A stretch of DNA of 64,000 bases from positions 186,001 through 250,000 of the forward strand of contig UBPA01000004.1 of the NCBI GenBank assembly GCA_900467185.1. Reading direction: 5' to 3'. The stretch comes from Hyphomicrobiales bacterium (GTDB lineage Bacteria > Pseudomonadota > Alphaproteobacteria > Rhizobiales > Rhizobiaceae). The notes beneath the pieces were generated by a model. The model had not been told where the DNA came from. It was given only the letters and a program-made list of their open reading frames with translations, and did no database searches. Positions 46,523 to 54,673 of the stretch are shown here, piece by piece. Each line of letters starts with the position of its first letter. Within the stretch, counting starts at the first letter, position 1. The position numbers and the translations under genes were made by a program.

Positions 46523-48084
46523 TGCCGCCGCTCGACCTTGAGAGGCAAACGGTCACGCTCGACGGGAAGGGCGATTTCGGCGAGTGGCGGGACGCCGCAC
46601 GCCGGCTTCTGAAGGCGGGAACACTGCCGGCCGCCGTGGACTGGCGGGAAAAGCAGGGCGCCACCGACCTCTTTGCCGATCCGCACCAGACGCAGCCGGA
46701 CGCAGGCGGACAGCCGGAGGCCGCACGTCCTGATATCACCGTTCCCCGCGCCTTCCTGACGCTCGCCGAAACCGTGATCTGCCACGCCGATCCCGGTCGC
46801 TTCGGTCTTCTCTATCGCACCCTCTGGCGCCTGCAGGCCGAGCGCAACCTGCTCGACATCGTTTCCGACGCCGATGTCGTCCGGCTCAATGCCATGGAAA
46901 AATCCGTTCGTCGCGACAGCCACAAGATGAAGGCCTTCGTGCGCTTCAAGGAGATCGGCGCGGAAATCTCGACCACAGGCACATCGACGATGGACATCAT
47001 GGAGGTGATCGCCCGTCCTGCGCCTCTGGAGGCAAGCGGCATCCCCATCGGCCGCCGGCGTTTTTTCGCCTGGTTCGAGCCGGATCATTTCATCGTCGCG
47101 CGCGCGGCCCCTTTCTTCCAGCGGCGCTTCACCGATATGGACTGGATCATCGCCACGCCGAAAGGCTCGGCCGCCTGGGATGGGACCACGCTGACGGTGA
47201 CGTCCGAACCGGCCGAGGATCCCAAGCTCACCGATGACGCGGACACGCTGTGGCGCACCTATTATAGCAACATCTTCAACCCGGCACGGCTGAAGGTGAA
47301 GGCGATGCAGTCGGAAATGCCGAAGAAATACTGGAAGAACCTGCCGGAAGCCGACCTCATCCCCGGCCTGATCGCCGGCGCGGAAGAGAAGGTGCGGGCC
47401 ATGGCCGAACAGGCGATGAGGGACCCGCCGGCCTTCCACGCCAAGGTGCGCGAGGCCGCCATGCCGAAGACCGAGGAGAATACCGCCCGTCCCGGCACGC
47501 TGGAGGCCGCACGGGCGGAAGCGCGCGACTGCACCCGCTGCGCGCTCGCCTGCAAAGCGACGCAGACCGTGTTCGGCGAAGGCCCAGACAACGCGAAACT
47601 GATGTTCGTCGGCGAGCAACCGGGCGATCAGGAGGATCTTGCCGGCCGGCCCTTCATCGGCCCCGCCGGCAAGATGTTCGACACGATCGCCGGTGAGGTC
47701 GATCTCGATCGCAGCAAAGCCTATGTCACCAATGCGGTGAAGCATTTCAAATACGAGCCGCGCGGCAAGCGCCGTATCCACCAGAAGCCGAATATGGGCG
47801 AAATCCACGCCTGCCGCTGGTGGCTCAAGCTGGAGCTCGACCTGATCCAGCCGAAACTGGTGGTGGCGATGGGCGCAACGGCCCTGACCTCGGTCATGAA
47901 CCATGCCGAGCGCCTCGGCGACTACCGCAGCCGCACGGTCGATCTCGATGACGGGCGCGCGCTCTACACCACGGTCCACCCCTCCTATCTCCTGCGCACT
48001 CCCGACGAGGGCCGCAAACGCGAGGAGATCGAGCGCTTCCGCACGGATCTGCAGGCCATCAAAAGCCTCAGCGATAAACTATAG
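46522..48084 (+). CDS. DUF4130 - UdgX uracil-DNA-binding protein fusion
   Basis: 520-residue fusion. Residues 1 to about 260 are a DUF4130 domain (AVDWREKQGATDLFA, HKMKAFVRFKEIG, GRRRFFAWFEPDHFIVARAAPFF). From about 340 there is a UdgX-type uracil-DNA glycosylase fold: CTRC near 332-335, GEQPGDQED with AGRPFIGPAGKMFD from 364, the UdgX-specific KRRIH loop at 416-420 and HPSYLLR at 486. In characterised UdgX the His of this loop links covalently to the sugar left after uracil removal; here it would be His 420. Family-4 UDGs have Cys where this protein has NAVKHF. It is translated in one-base overlap with the radical SAM gene, so both are SOS-induced together. Confidence 0.92.
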   Translation: MPPLDLERQTVTLDGKGDFGEWRDAARRLLKAGTLPAAVDWREKQGATDLFADPHQTQPDAGGQPEAARPDITVPRAFLTLAETVICHADPGRFGLLYRTLWRLQAERNLLDIVSDADVVRLNAMEKSVRRDSHKMKAFVRFKEIGAEISTTGTSTMDIMEVIARPAPLEASGIPIGRRRFFAWFEPDHFIVARAAPFFQRRFTDMDWIIATPKGSAAWDGTTLTVTSEPAEDPKLTDDADTLWRTYYSNIFNPARLKVKAMQSEMPKKYWKNLPEADLIPGLIAGAEEKVRAMAEQAMRDPPAFHAKVREAAMPKTEENTARPGTLEAARAEARDCTRCALACKATQTVFGEGPDNAKLMFVGEQPGDQEDLAGRPFIGPAGKMFDTIAGEVDLDRSKAYVTNAVKHFKYEPRGKRRIHQKPNMGEIHACRWWLKLELDLIQPKLVVAMGATALTSVMNHAERLGDYRSRTVDLDDGRALYTTVHPSYLLRTPDEGRKREEIERFRTDLQAIKSLSDKL

Positions 48085-48112
48085 AGCCGGCTATGCAGCT
48101 ATCATCTCGAAC

Positions 48113-49291
48113 TTATCGCAAGCGCTTACGAAACGTTGACACGAAAAGGAGCAGGGCAGCGAAAGCAGCCACTGCCGAGGCCACGAGGATAACAGCTCGA
48201 AAATCGTAGTATTGCGCTATAAGGCCGGTCGCAGGGCCAGCAAGAATGCCGCTGACACTGAGAACATTCCAGTAAAGGGCGGTTGCCTGCGCCGGGCGAT
48301 CGCCGGAGGACGATTGCAGGAAACTGAGGCCGATGCTGGCATAGAGGCCATAATACAGCCCTTCCAAAGCCGCGCCTGCCAGCATCTGCGGATAGGTTTG
48401 CACATAGGACAACAGCAGGATTGTCACGGTTGCCAATACAGCCACCACGACCAGCGGCCCTTTCAGACCAAAGCGGGAAATGATCGTTGGCGTCGTGAAG
48501 ATCGCGAAAACTTCCACGAAGGTCTTCATGCTGAAGGCCATGCCTGGCGCGTAGCCCGGCAGCCCAACTTCCCGTACATAGAACAGCGGCAGTGCGCTGA
48601 ATGTCAGGGAGTGCGCCGAGGACAGGCAGAAAACGAAAGCGGCCGCCAACCACAGGCCCATCGGCTTTCGGGCAGAAACGATCTGCCTTGATCTGGCTTT
48701 CGGGCGAAGCGTCATTTCGCGCGGGATAATCCTCCACCACATCAGCGCCCAGCAGATTGCGAGTGCCAAGGCAAGCTTGAAGACTGCGCCTTCACCAAAG
48801 CGCTCCGAGAACAGGAAGGCCACCGCCGCGCCAATCATCCAGGCGGTTGATGTCGTGGCTCGCAGGAAGGCGTTGGACCGCCCACGCGTCATATGAACCT
48901 GTTCTGTTACAACGGACCCGAGGCTAAACATTGTGGATACGGCACTACTGCTCAGGCCGAATCCCAGCACGCCAAAGCTAAAAACGGCCCAGAAGGACGG
49001 AGAAATCGACAGGGCAGTCGCGGCAAGGAGATAACCGGCCAAAGCGACCCCGATCAGGGGAAAGGGCGTAACTCCTGCATCCAGCCAGCGACCAAATGTG
49101 CGCGTGCAGATTATGCCGAGAACGGTAACGCCACCCGCATAAAGGCTGATTGTCCAAGGTGCGCCTCCCAGCCCCTCCACAATGTAGTAAGCCATGAACG
49201 ACCCGACCATCGAACTGCAAATTGTCCCGGTGAACAACACGAGCAGGAAGGGATAAAGGGTGGGCGACTGAATGTCCGTCGTCGAAGTCAT
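48113..49291 (-). CDS. MFS transporter, sugar-efflux (SetA/SetB) type
   Basis: 392-residue twelve-helix exporter of the major facilitator class that resembles sugar efflux (Set) transporters; the substrate is unknown. Helices are evident, with GRWLDAGVTPFPLIG and TTPTIISRFGLKGPL as loop motifs after TM2 and TM8. The ATG at MTSTTDIQSPT is preferred; AAAGGG lies upstream, and the 56 residues of in-frame extension are not protein-like. Base composition is visibly lower in GC than neighbours (roughly 50-57 % in lines I counted, against the low 60s elsewhere), a hint of a transferred gene. It converges with the UdgX gene at 28 bases with no hairpin in between. Confidence 0.9.
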   Translation of the reverse strand: MTSTTDIQSPTLYPFLLVLFTGTICSSMVGSFMAYYIVEGLGGAPWTISLYAGGVTVLGIICTRTFGRWLDAGVTPFPLIGVALAGYLLAATALSISPSFWAVFSFGVLGFGLSSSAVSTMFSLGSVVTEQVHMTRGRSNAFLRATTSTAWMIGAAVAFLFSERFGEGAVFKLALALAICWALMWWRIIPREMTLRPKARSRQIVSARKPMGLWLAAAFVFCLSSAHSLTFSALPLFYVREVGLPGYAPGMAFSMKTFVEVFAIFTTPTIISRFGLKGPLVVVAVLATVTILLLSYVQTYPQMLAGAALEGLYYGLYASIGLSFLQSSSGDRPAQATALYWNVLSVSGILAGPATGLIAQYYDFRAVILVASAVAAFAALLLFVSTFRKRLR

Positions 49292-49492
49292 GAAGATGCC
49301 CTTTGGGAGTCTCGCGGATCTCTCCGAAACGCGCAACTCCAAGTCGATACGGGCGAACCATGACAGCCGTGTAACAGGGGATGCTACGACAGGGACACAT
49401 CCGGTCTGTCCGTTTTGAGCCGACCCTGACAGCGCCGGCCGGGTAGCCGCAACTCTCAAGTCTCCGTCATATCGAATCTGGAAGAGTCGGTG

Positions 49493-50737
49493 TCAGACCG
49501 AGACCAATCCCGATGGCAGGCTGTTCATTGCCTCGTGCCCGTCCGGCGTGATCAGCAGCTGGTTCTCGATGATCATCCCGCCGACGCCATCGATATACCA
49601 GGGCGTTTCGAAGGCGACGACCATCCCCGGCTCCAGCACGACGCTGCTTGTCGCCGAGAAGAACGGCCATTCCTCGCTGCCGAGCCCGGCGCCGAGACCA
49701 TGGCCGAAATGGCCGCGGCTGAAACCCGGAAAGCCCGCTTTCGCCATCGCAGCGGTCGCCGCCTCATGCACCGCCCGCATCTCGATGCCCGGCCGGATCA
49801 GCGAGAGGCCGGCCTCGTAAGCCTGCGACAGGGCGTCGAAGAGGTGGCTCTGCAATGGCGTGGGAGAGCCGCACACGAAGGTCCGCCCGGTATCCGACGT
49901 ATAGCCACCGATCAGGCAACCCACATCGACCTTGATCAGCGATCCCGGCTCCACCACGCCGCCGCGCGACCAGGGATTGGCGCCGACGGAGACATATTCC
50001 CACTGGCCGGTAAGGTTGCGGATATCCTGCTCCCGCGCCGCCGCCTGCACCGCTGACGTCCAGACCTGCGCCAGCCCGTCGCGCGTCTGCCCGGGCGCAA
50101 TCGCGGCAGCCAGTGCGCCGATCCCGACCTCGGCCAGCGTGACGGCGGTTCGCAGATGCGCGATCTCCAGCGCCGACTTCACCATCTTCAGCCGCCGAAG
50201 CACGTCGCAGCCATCGACCAGCTGGCAGCCCGGCAGTGCCGCCGACACCGCGGGGAAATCCGAAACCGAAAGGCTGTCGAGCTCTACGCCGACGCGCGCG
50301 CTGCCGAGTTTCCGCGCAGCCAGAAGATCACCGGCCAGACGAAATCCGAGGGCGGCATCGAAGGTCTCCGGCCGTGCGAACCCGGCCGCCCGGCCGGCAT
50401 CCGTCCACGCGGCCGCGATGAGATCGGGCACGGGCTGCGACGCGTCATGCGGCCGGATATCCGCGGTTTCGACCCAGAGCGGATGGATGCGGATATCGGC
50501 GACCGCGCTCGCCGCGCGAAAACTCTCCGCGAACAGATCGCTGACGACGGCACCGATGGGCAGATCCGGATCTGCGGGAACGAGCGCCGCGACGGCGCCG
50601 GCCCGCCGCCACATCGTGCCGACGCCGGGGCTCGCACCCGTCGCATAGGCAAAGCCTTCCGGCGTGAAGAGAAGAAGGGCGTCCAGGCCGGCCGCAGCCA
50701 TGAGCCGTGCCGCCCGGTCTCGGTCGAGATATGTCAT
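49493..50737 (-). CDS. M24 family metallopeptidase (Xaa-Pro aminopeptidase-like)
   Basis: 414-residue pita-bread hydrolase of peptidase family M24. The five metal residues are in place: Asp in KVDVGCLIGGYTSDTGRTF (two Asp), His in GHFGHGLG, Glu in FETPWY and Glu in IENQLL. The N-terminal creatinase-like domain (about 1-150) is present. Members cleave Xaa-Pro or hydrolyse small substrates such as creatine or ectoine; this one cannot be assigned. The start is set at MTYLDRDRAARLM with GGAG six bases ahead; an ATG four codons earlier (50749) is possible. It shares strand and 42-base spacing with the GabD-like dehydrogenase, so a small catabolic operon is likely. Confidence 0.92.
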   Translation of the reverse strand: MTYLDRDRAARLMAAAGLDALLLFTPEGFAYATGASPGVGTMWRRAGAVAALVPADPDLPIGAVVSDLFAESFRAASAVADIRIHPLWVETADIRPHDASQPVPDLIAAAWTDAGRAAGFARPETFDAALGFRLAGDLLAARKLGSARVGVELDSLSVSDFPAVSAALPGCQLVDGCDVLRRLKMVKSALEIAHLRTAVTLAEVGIGALAAAIAPGQTRDGLAQVWTSAVQAAAREQDIRNLTGQWEYVSVGANPWSRGGVVEPGSLIKVDVGCLIGGYTSDTGRTFVCGSPTPLQSHLFDALSQAYEAGLSLIRPGIEMRAVHEAATAAMAKAGFPGFSRGHFGHGLGAGLGSEEWPFFSATSSVVLEPGMVVAFETPWYIDGVGGMIIENQLLITPDGHEAMNSLPSGLVSV

Positions 50738-50779
50738 CTTCGTCTCCATCTGCCCGACATTGCGCGCCTCGCAGGCGCT

Positions 50780-52231
50780 TCAGATATTGCCCATGCAGAG
50801 ATATTTCATGTCGAGGTAATCCTCCATGCCGTGCCGCGACCCCTCGCGGCCGATCCCCGACTGTTTGAGCCCGCCGAAGGGCGCCGCCTCGGACGACATG
50901 CGGCCGGTATTGATACCGATCATGCCGTACTCCAGCGCCTCGGCCACCCGCCACACCTTGCGCAGCTCGGTGGCATAGAAATAGGCTGCAAGGCCGTAGA
51001 TCGTATCGTTCGCCTGATGGATCACGTCCTCGACGGTGTCGAACCGGATGACCGGCGCGACAGGACCGAAGGTCTCGTCGCAGGCGACCAGCATGCCGTG
51101 ATCCACATGGGTGAGCACCGTCGGCGCAAAGAAAGTGCCGGTCTCGCCAACCCGCCCGCCGCCGCACAACACCTGCGCGCCCCGCAGAACCGCATCCTCG
51201 ACATGATGCCCCACCTTGCGCAGAGCCGCCTCGTCGATCAGCGGACCGACCGAAACCGAGGGCTCGAAACCATCCCCCACCTTGAGACCGGCGACATGCG
51301 CCGCAAGCTTTTCGGCAAAGATGTCGTAGACGTCGGACTGCACGTAGATCCGGTTGGCCGAGGTGCAGGTCTGCCCGGCATTGCGGAACTTCGCCTGCAC
51401 GGCGCCATCCACCGCGGCATCGATATCCGCATCGTCGAAGACGATGAACGGCGCGCTCCCCCCCAGTTCCAGGCTCACCTTCTTGATCTGGTCGGCACAT
51501 TGCCGCATCAAAAGACGCCCGACCTCGGTGGAGCCGGTGAAGCTGATCTTGCGCACCTTCGGATGGGTGCAGAGCTCGTAGCCCACCGCCTGCCCCTCGC
51601 TGGCAAGGACGAGCTGGAAGACGCCGTCGGGAAAGCCGGCATCAAGCGCCAGCCGATGCAGCGCGACGGCCACCAGCGGCGTCTGTTCGGCCGGCTTCAG
51701 GATGACGGGACATCCCACAGCCAGCGCCGGCGCCACCTTTCGCGCCACCATGGAGGCCGGAAAATTCCACGGCGTGATCGTGCCGACGATGCCGACCGGC
51801 TGCTTGATCACGAACATCCGCCGATCCGTGGAGGGGGCCGGAAACGTCTCGCCATAGACCCGCTTCGCTTCCTCGGCATACCACTCGATATAGGCTGCGG
51901 CATGCTGCACCTCCGAGCGTGCTTCGCCGAGCGGCTTGCCCATTTCGGCGGTCAGGATGGCGGCGAGGTCGTCGATATGGGCGAGAACGAGATCGTGCCA
52001 GCGGCGCATGAGCTGGCTGCGGTCCTTGGCGGGAAGCCCGGCCCAGGCCGGCTGCACCAGCGCCGCCCGCTCGATCGCCGCACGCGTTTCCGGCACGCCC
52101 ATGTCCGGCAGGGTCGCGAGCAGAACGCCGGAGGAGGGATTGCGGACGTCGAACGCCGCACCCGTGACCTCCGTCTCGGGCAGGAGCCGCGGATCCCGGA
52201 GATGGCGGGTAAGGTCGGATGTAACACGCAT
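50780..52231 (-). CDS. gabD: NAD(P)-dependent aldehyde dehydrogenase, succinate-semialdehyde dehydrogenase (GabD) type
   Basis: 483-residue aldehyde dehydrogenase, closest in sequence feel to GabD, which oxidises succinate semialdehyde to succinate in GABA breakdown. Landmarks: TPWNFPASMVARKVAPALAVG, FTGSTEVGR, LELGGSAPFIV with the general-base Glu, FRNAGQTCTSANRIYV with the catalytic Cys, and GREGSRHGMEDYLDMKYLCMGNI at the end. The ATG at MRVTSDLTRHLRDP is supported by GGAG. It is the promoter-proximal partner of the M24 peptidase gene, so the substrate may come from whatever that enzyme releases. The exact aldehyde is inferred only. Confidence 0.88.
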   Translation of the reverse strand: MRVTSDLTRHLRDPRLLPETEVTGAAFDVRNPSSGVLLATLPDMGVPETRAAIERAALVQPAWAGLPAKDRSQLMRRWHDLVLAHIDDLAAILTAEMGKPLGEARSEVQHAAAYIEWYAEEAKRVYGETFPAPSTDRRMFVIKQPVGIVGTITPWNFPASMVARKVAPALAVGCPVILKPAEQTPLVAVALHRLALDAGFPDGVFQLVLASEGQAVGYELCTHPKVRKISFTGSTEVGRLLMRQCADQIKKVSLELGGSAPFIVFDDADIDAAVDGAVQAKFRNAGQTCTSANRIYVQSDVYDIFAEKLAAHVAGLKVGDGFEPSVSVGPLIDEAALRKVGHHVEDAVLRGAQVLCGGGRVGETGTFFAPTVLTHVDHGMLVACDETFGPVAPVIRFDTVEDVIHQANDTIYGLAAYFYATELRKVWRVAEALEYGMIGINTGRMSSEAAPFGGLKQSGIGREGSRHGMEDYLDMKYLCMGNI

Positions 52232-52410
52232 GGCAGGCTCCAGGATCAAGGCACGTCCCCAAGCACGGCTTGCGGCCGAAACCCGGACGATGGCCCCGGA
52301 CATTGCAGCGATTGGCTGGGCGTGACCAATGAAATCCGCTGATCGGATGACCACGCGAGCGAATGGTAGTGGTTAATGACAGGGGCGAATGATGGCGATG
52401 CGGACGATCG

Positions 52411-53823
52411 TCAGGCCTCTTTGGTCACAGCAGGAAACGCGACCCGCGCCCTCAGTCCTCGGCCGGTCGCGCGCTCCTCCATCACGGCGGGCCCGAGCGA
52501 GAGACGTCCCTCGAAGCGAACCGCGATCTCCTCGACGATCGGCAGCCCGAGCCCGAGACCCGGCGCCTCGCTCTCGCCGCGGGCAAAGCGCTGGCGCACG
52601 GCGGACACTCTCTCCGGCGGAATTCCCGGCCCGTTGTCCTCGACATCGAGCAGCACGAGACCCGGCTCCTGCCCGACCCTCACCGTCACCTCGGCCCCCT
52701 GCCCGGCATAGGCGAGCGCGTTCTCCACGAGATTGCGCAGCAGTTCGCCGATCAGCAGCGGCTCCGCGGCGATGAACGCGGTTCCCGCACCTTCGAAGCC
52801 GAGGTCGATCCCGGCATCGGCTGCGCGGGGCACGTATTCCGCCGTGATTTCCCGTGCGACCATCGTCAGGTCCATCGGCACCGGAGCGACGGACGATCCC
52901 GACCCTGTCGCATCGATCTTTGCCAGAAGCAGCAACTGCGTCAGGATCCGTTCGGCATGACCGACGGCCTCGTCGCTGCGGGCGATGAAGGTCTTGATGT
53001 CCTCGGGCTTTTCGGACCGGGCGGCAAGCGCAAGCTGGGTCCGCACCACGGCGAGCGGCGTGCGCAGCTGATGGCCCGCATTGCCGGAAAAATGCCGCAT
53101 GGCGTCGAGCGCCGATTGCAGCCGCACCATGAAGGAGTTGACCGTCTCGACCAGCCCTTCCACCTCCCGCGGCACGGATTGCCGGATCGGACGAAGATCG
53201 TCGGGGCTGCGTTCGGCAATGGCGTCGCCCAGCCGGTAGAGCGGACGGAGCGACAGCGTAACGGCGATCCAGACGATCGCCGCGGCCCCGAAGATCAGCA
53301 GGAACAGGCGCAGCGCCGAGCGAAACAGGAGCGCCCGGGCAAGCTGCTGGCGCGCAACCGTGGTTTCCGCCACCGTCACGACGAAGGGCACGGAATTGAT
53401 CCCCGTCGAGGCGGAGCGTTCCAGCGCGGCGATGCGGATCGGCTCGCCGCGATAATCGGAATCGAGATAGACCGCCTGCCGCCCCTGCATTTCCGCAATC
53501 CCCGGCAGGCTCCGGTAGCCGGTGATGAAATGACCGGGCGGCCCGTCGACCCGGTAGAACACCCGGTCCTGTGCGGCCGAAGTCAGCATTTCCAGCGCGA
53601 CATAGGGCATGTCGACCTCGAGCGTCCCATTCTCGGCGACGACGACGCGGTCGGCGATCGCGAGTGCCGATCCTGCCAGCACGCGGTCGGACACGCTGTT
53701 CGCCGTCTTGACGGCTTCCCGATAGGTGTCGCCGAGCGCGATGATACCGATGATGGCGGTGGCCGCCAGCAGCCAGGCCAGCAGCCGCCTGCGCAGCGAA
53801 TGCGCTGCCCGGACGCCGTTCAT
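52411..53823 (-). CDS. tctE: Sensor histidine kinase, TctE-like
   Basis: 470-residue inner-membrane kinase. Two membrane helices (about 12-32 and 168-190) enclose a periplasmic region with a TctE-type fold; then HAMP-like SLRPLYRLGDAIAERSP, and the phosphoacceptor His 251 in SGNAGHQLRTPLAVVRT. The ATPase has N box ELLRNLVENALAYA, G1 VEDNGPGIP and G2 GLGLGLPIVEE. Its ATG overlaps the stop of the response regulator gene by four bases (ATGA). The neighbourhood of tctCBA marks it as the tricarboxylate sensor; the ligand is unproven, and the nearby binding protein may present it. Confidence 0.9.
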   Translation of the reverse strand: MNGVRAAHSLRRRLLAWLLAATAIIGIIALGDTYREAVKTANSVSDRVLAGSALAIADRVVVAENGTLEVDMPYVALEMLTSAAQDRVFYRVDGPPGHFITGYRSLPGIAEMQGRQAVYLDSDYRGEPIRIAALERSASTGINSVPFVVTVAETTVARQQLARALLFRSALRLFLLIFGAAAIVWIAVTLSLRPLYRLGDAIAERSPDDLRPIRQSVPREVEGLVETVNSFMVRLQSALDAMRHFSGNAGHQLRTPLAVVRTQLALAARSEKPEDIKTFIARSDEAVGHAERILTQLLLLAKIDATGSGSSVAPVPMDLTMVAREITAEYVPRAADAGIDLGFEGAGTAFIAAEPLLIGELLRNLVENALAYAGQGAEVTVRVGQEPGLVLLDVEDNGPGIPPERVSAVRQRFARGESEAPGLGLGLPIVEEIAVRFEGRLSLGPAVMEERATGRGLRARVAFPAVTKEA

Positions 53824-54518
53824 GCCATGTCCGGCGCAGGATCGGCCGGCGCGGCGGCCTTGTCGAGATAATAGCCGATGCCGCGCGCCGTCCGCACCGT
53901 CAAGCCATAAGGCGAGAGACGCTTGCGCAGGCGGCTGACATATTGCTCGATGGCATTGGGGCTGAGGTCATCGTCGAAGGCCGTCAGCGACTGCATGATG
54001 GCGTCCTTCGCCACCACCTTGCCGGCCCGCATGAACAGGATCTCCAGAAGCCCGGTCTCGCGCAGCGGAATATCGATGGGCACGCCGTCCGACGAAAAGG
54101 TCCGCGAGGTCAGGTCCAGCGAAACCGAACCGAAGGTGACCATGGACGAGCGCAGGCCCGCCTGTCGCCGCAGGAGAACGCGCACGCGCGCCTCGAACTC
54201 GCCGATGTCGAACGGCTTGATCATGTAGTCGTCGGCCCCGAGATCGAGCCCGCGCACCTTTTCCTCCGCGCTCCCCCGCGCGGTGAGGATCAGCACGGCC
54301 GACCGGTTCTGCCGCGCCCGCATGGAGCGCAGAACGTCGAGCCCGTCCATCTCGGGCAGGGTCAGATCGAGGATCACGAGATCAAACCGCTCGGTCGCCG
54401 CCGCCGCATCGGCCGAAGCACCGTCGCGCACCACGTCCACGGCATAGCCGCTGCCGCGCAGGATGGCGGCAAGCCCCTCCGACAGGACCCTGTTGTCTTC
54501 GACCAGAAGAATTCTCAA
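53820..54518 (-). CDS. tctD: Response regulator TctD (OmpR/PhoB family)
   Basis: 232-residue OmpR-family regulator. The receiver domain starts MRILLVEDNR, with Asp 8, phosphorylation site Asp 51 (ILDLTLPEMDGLDV) and Lys in MIKPFD; the C-terminal winged helix ends EQYVSRLRKRLSPYGLTVRTARGIGYYLD. Start is a TTG: GAGGAG lies ten bases upstream, and the ATG available upstream would add about 79 residues with no homology. It is expected to control tctCBA through the direct repeat before tctC. The gene pair is divergent from the orphan binding protein. Confidence 0.93.
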   Translation of the reverse strand: MRILLVEDNRVLSEGLAAILRGSGYAVDVVRDGASADAAAATERFDLVILDLTLPEMDGLDVLRSMRARQNRSAVLILTARGSAEEKVRGLDLGADDYMIKPFDIGEFEARVRVLLRRQAGLRSSMVTFGSVSLDLTSRTFSSDGVPIDIPLRETGLLEILFMRAGKVVAKDAIMQSLTAFDDDLSPNAIEQYVSRLRKRLSPYGLTVRTARGIGYYLDKAAAPADPAPDMA

Positions 54519-54673
54519 AACGCGGCGGCTCCTCGACCCGGATGACTCTAGAATAACTCCCGGCACGGACAAAACGATTTCGGCCAAGCATTGAGAGGGC
54601 AGAGAACGGGAATGGCAGGGAAGCCGGCATCCCGCCGCTTGTGCGAAAGACACCGCTGGCGCACACTCCGGCG

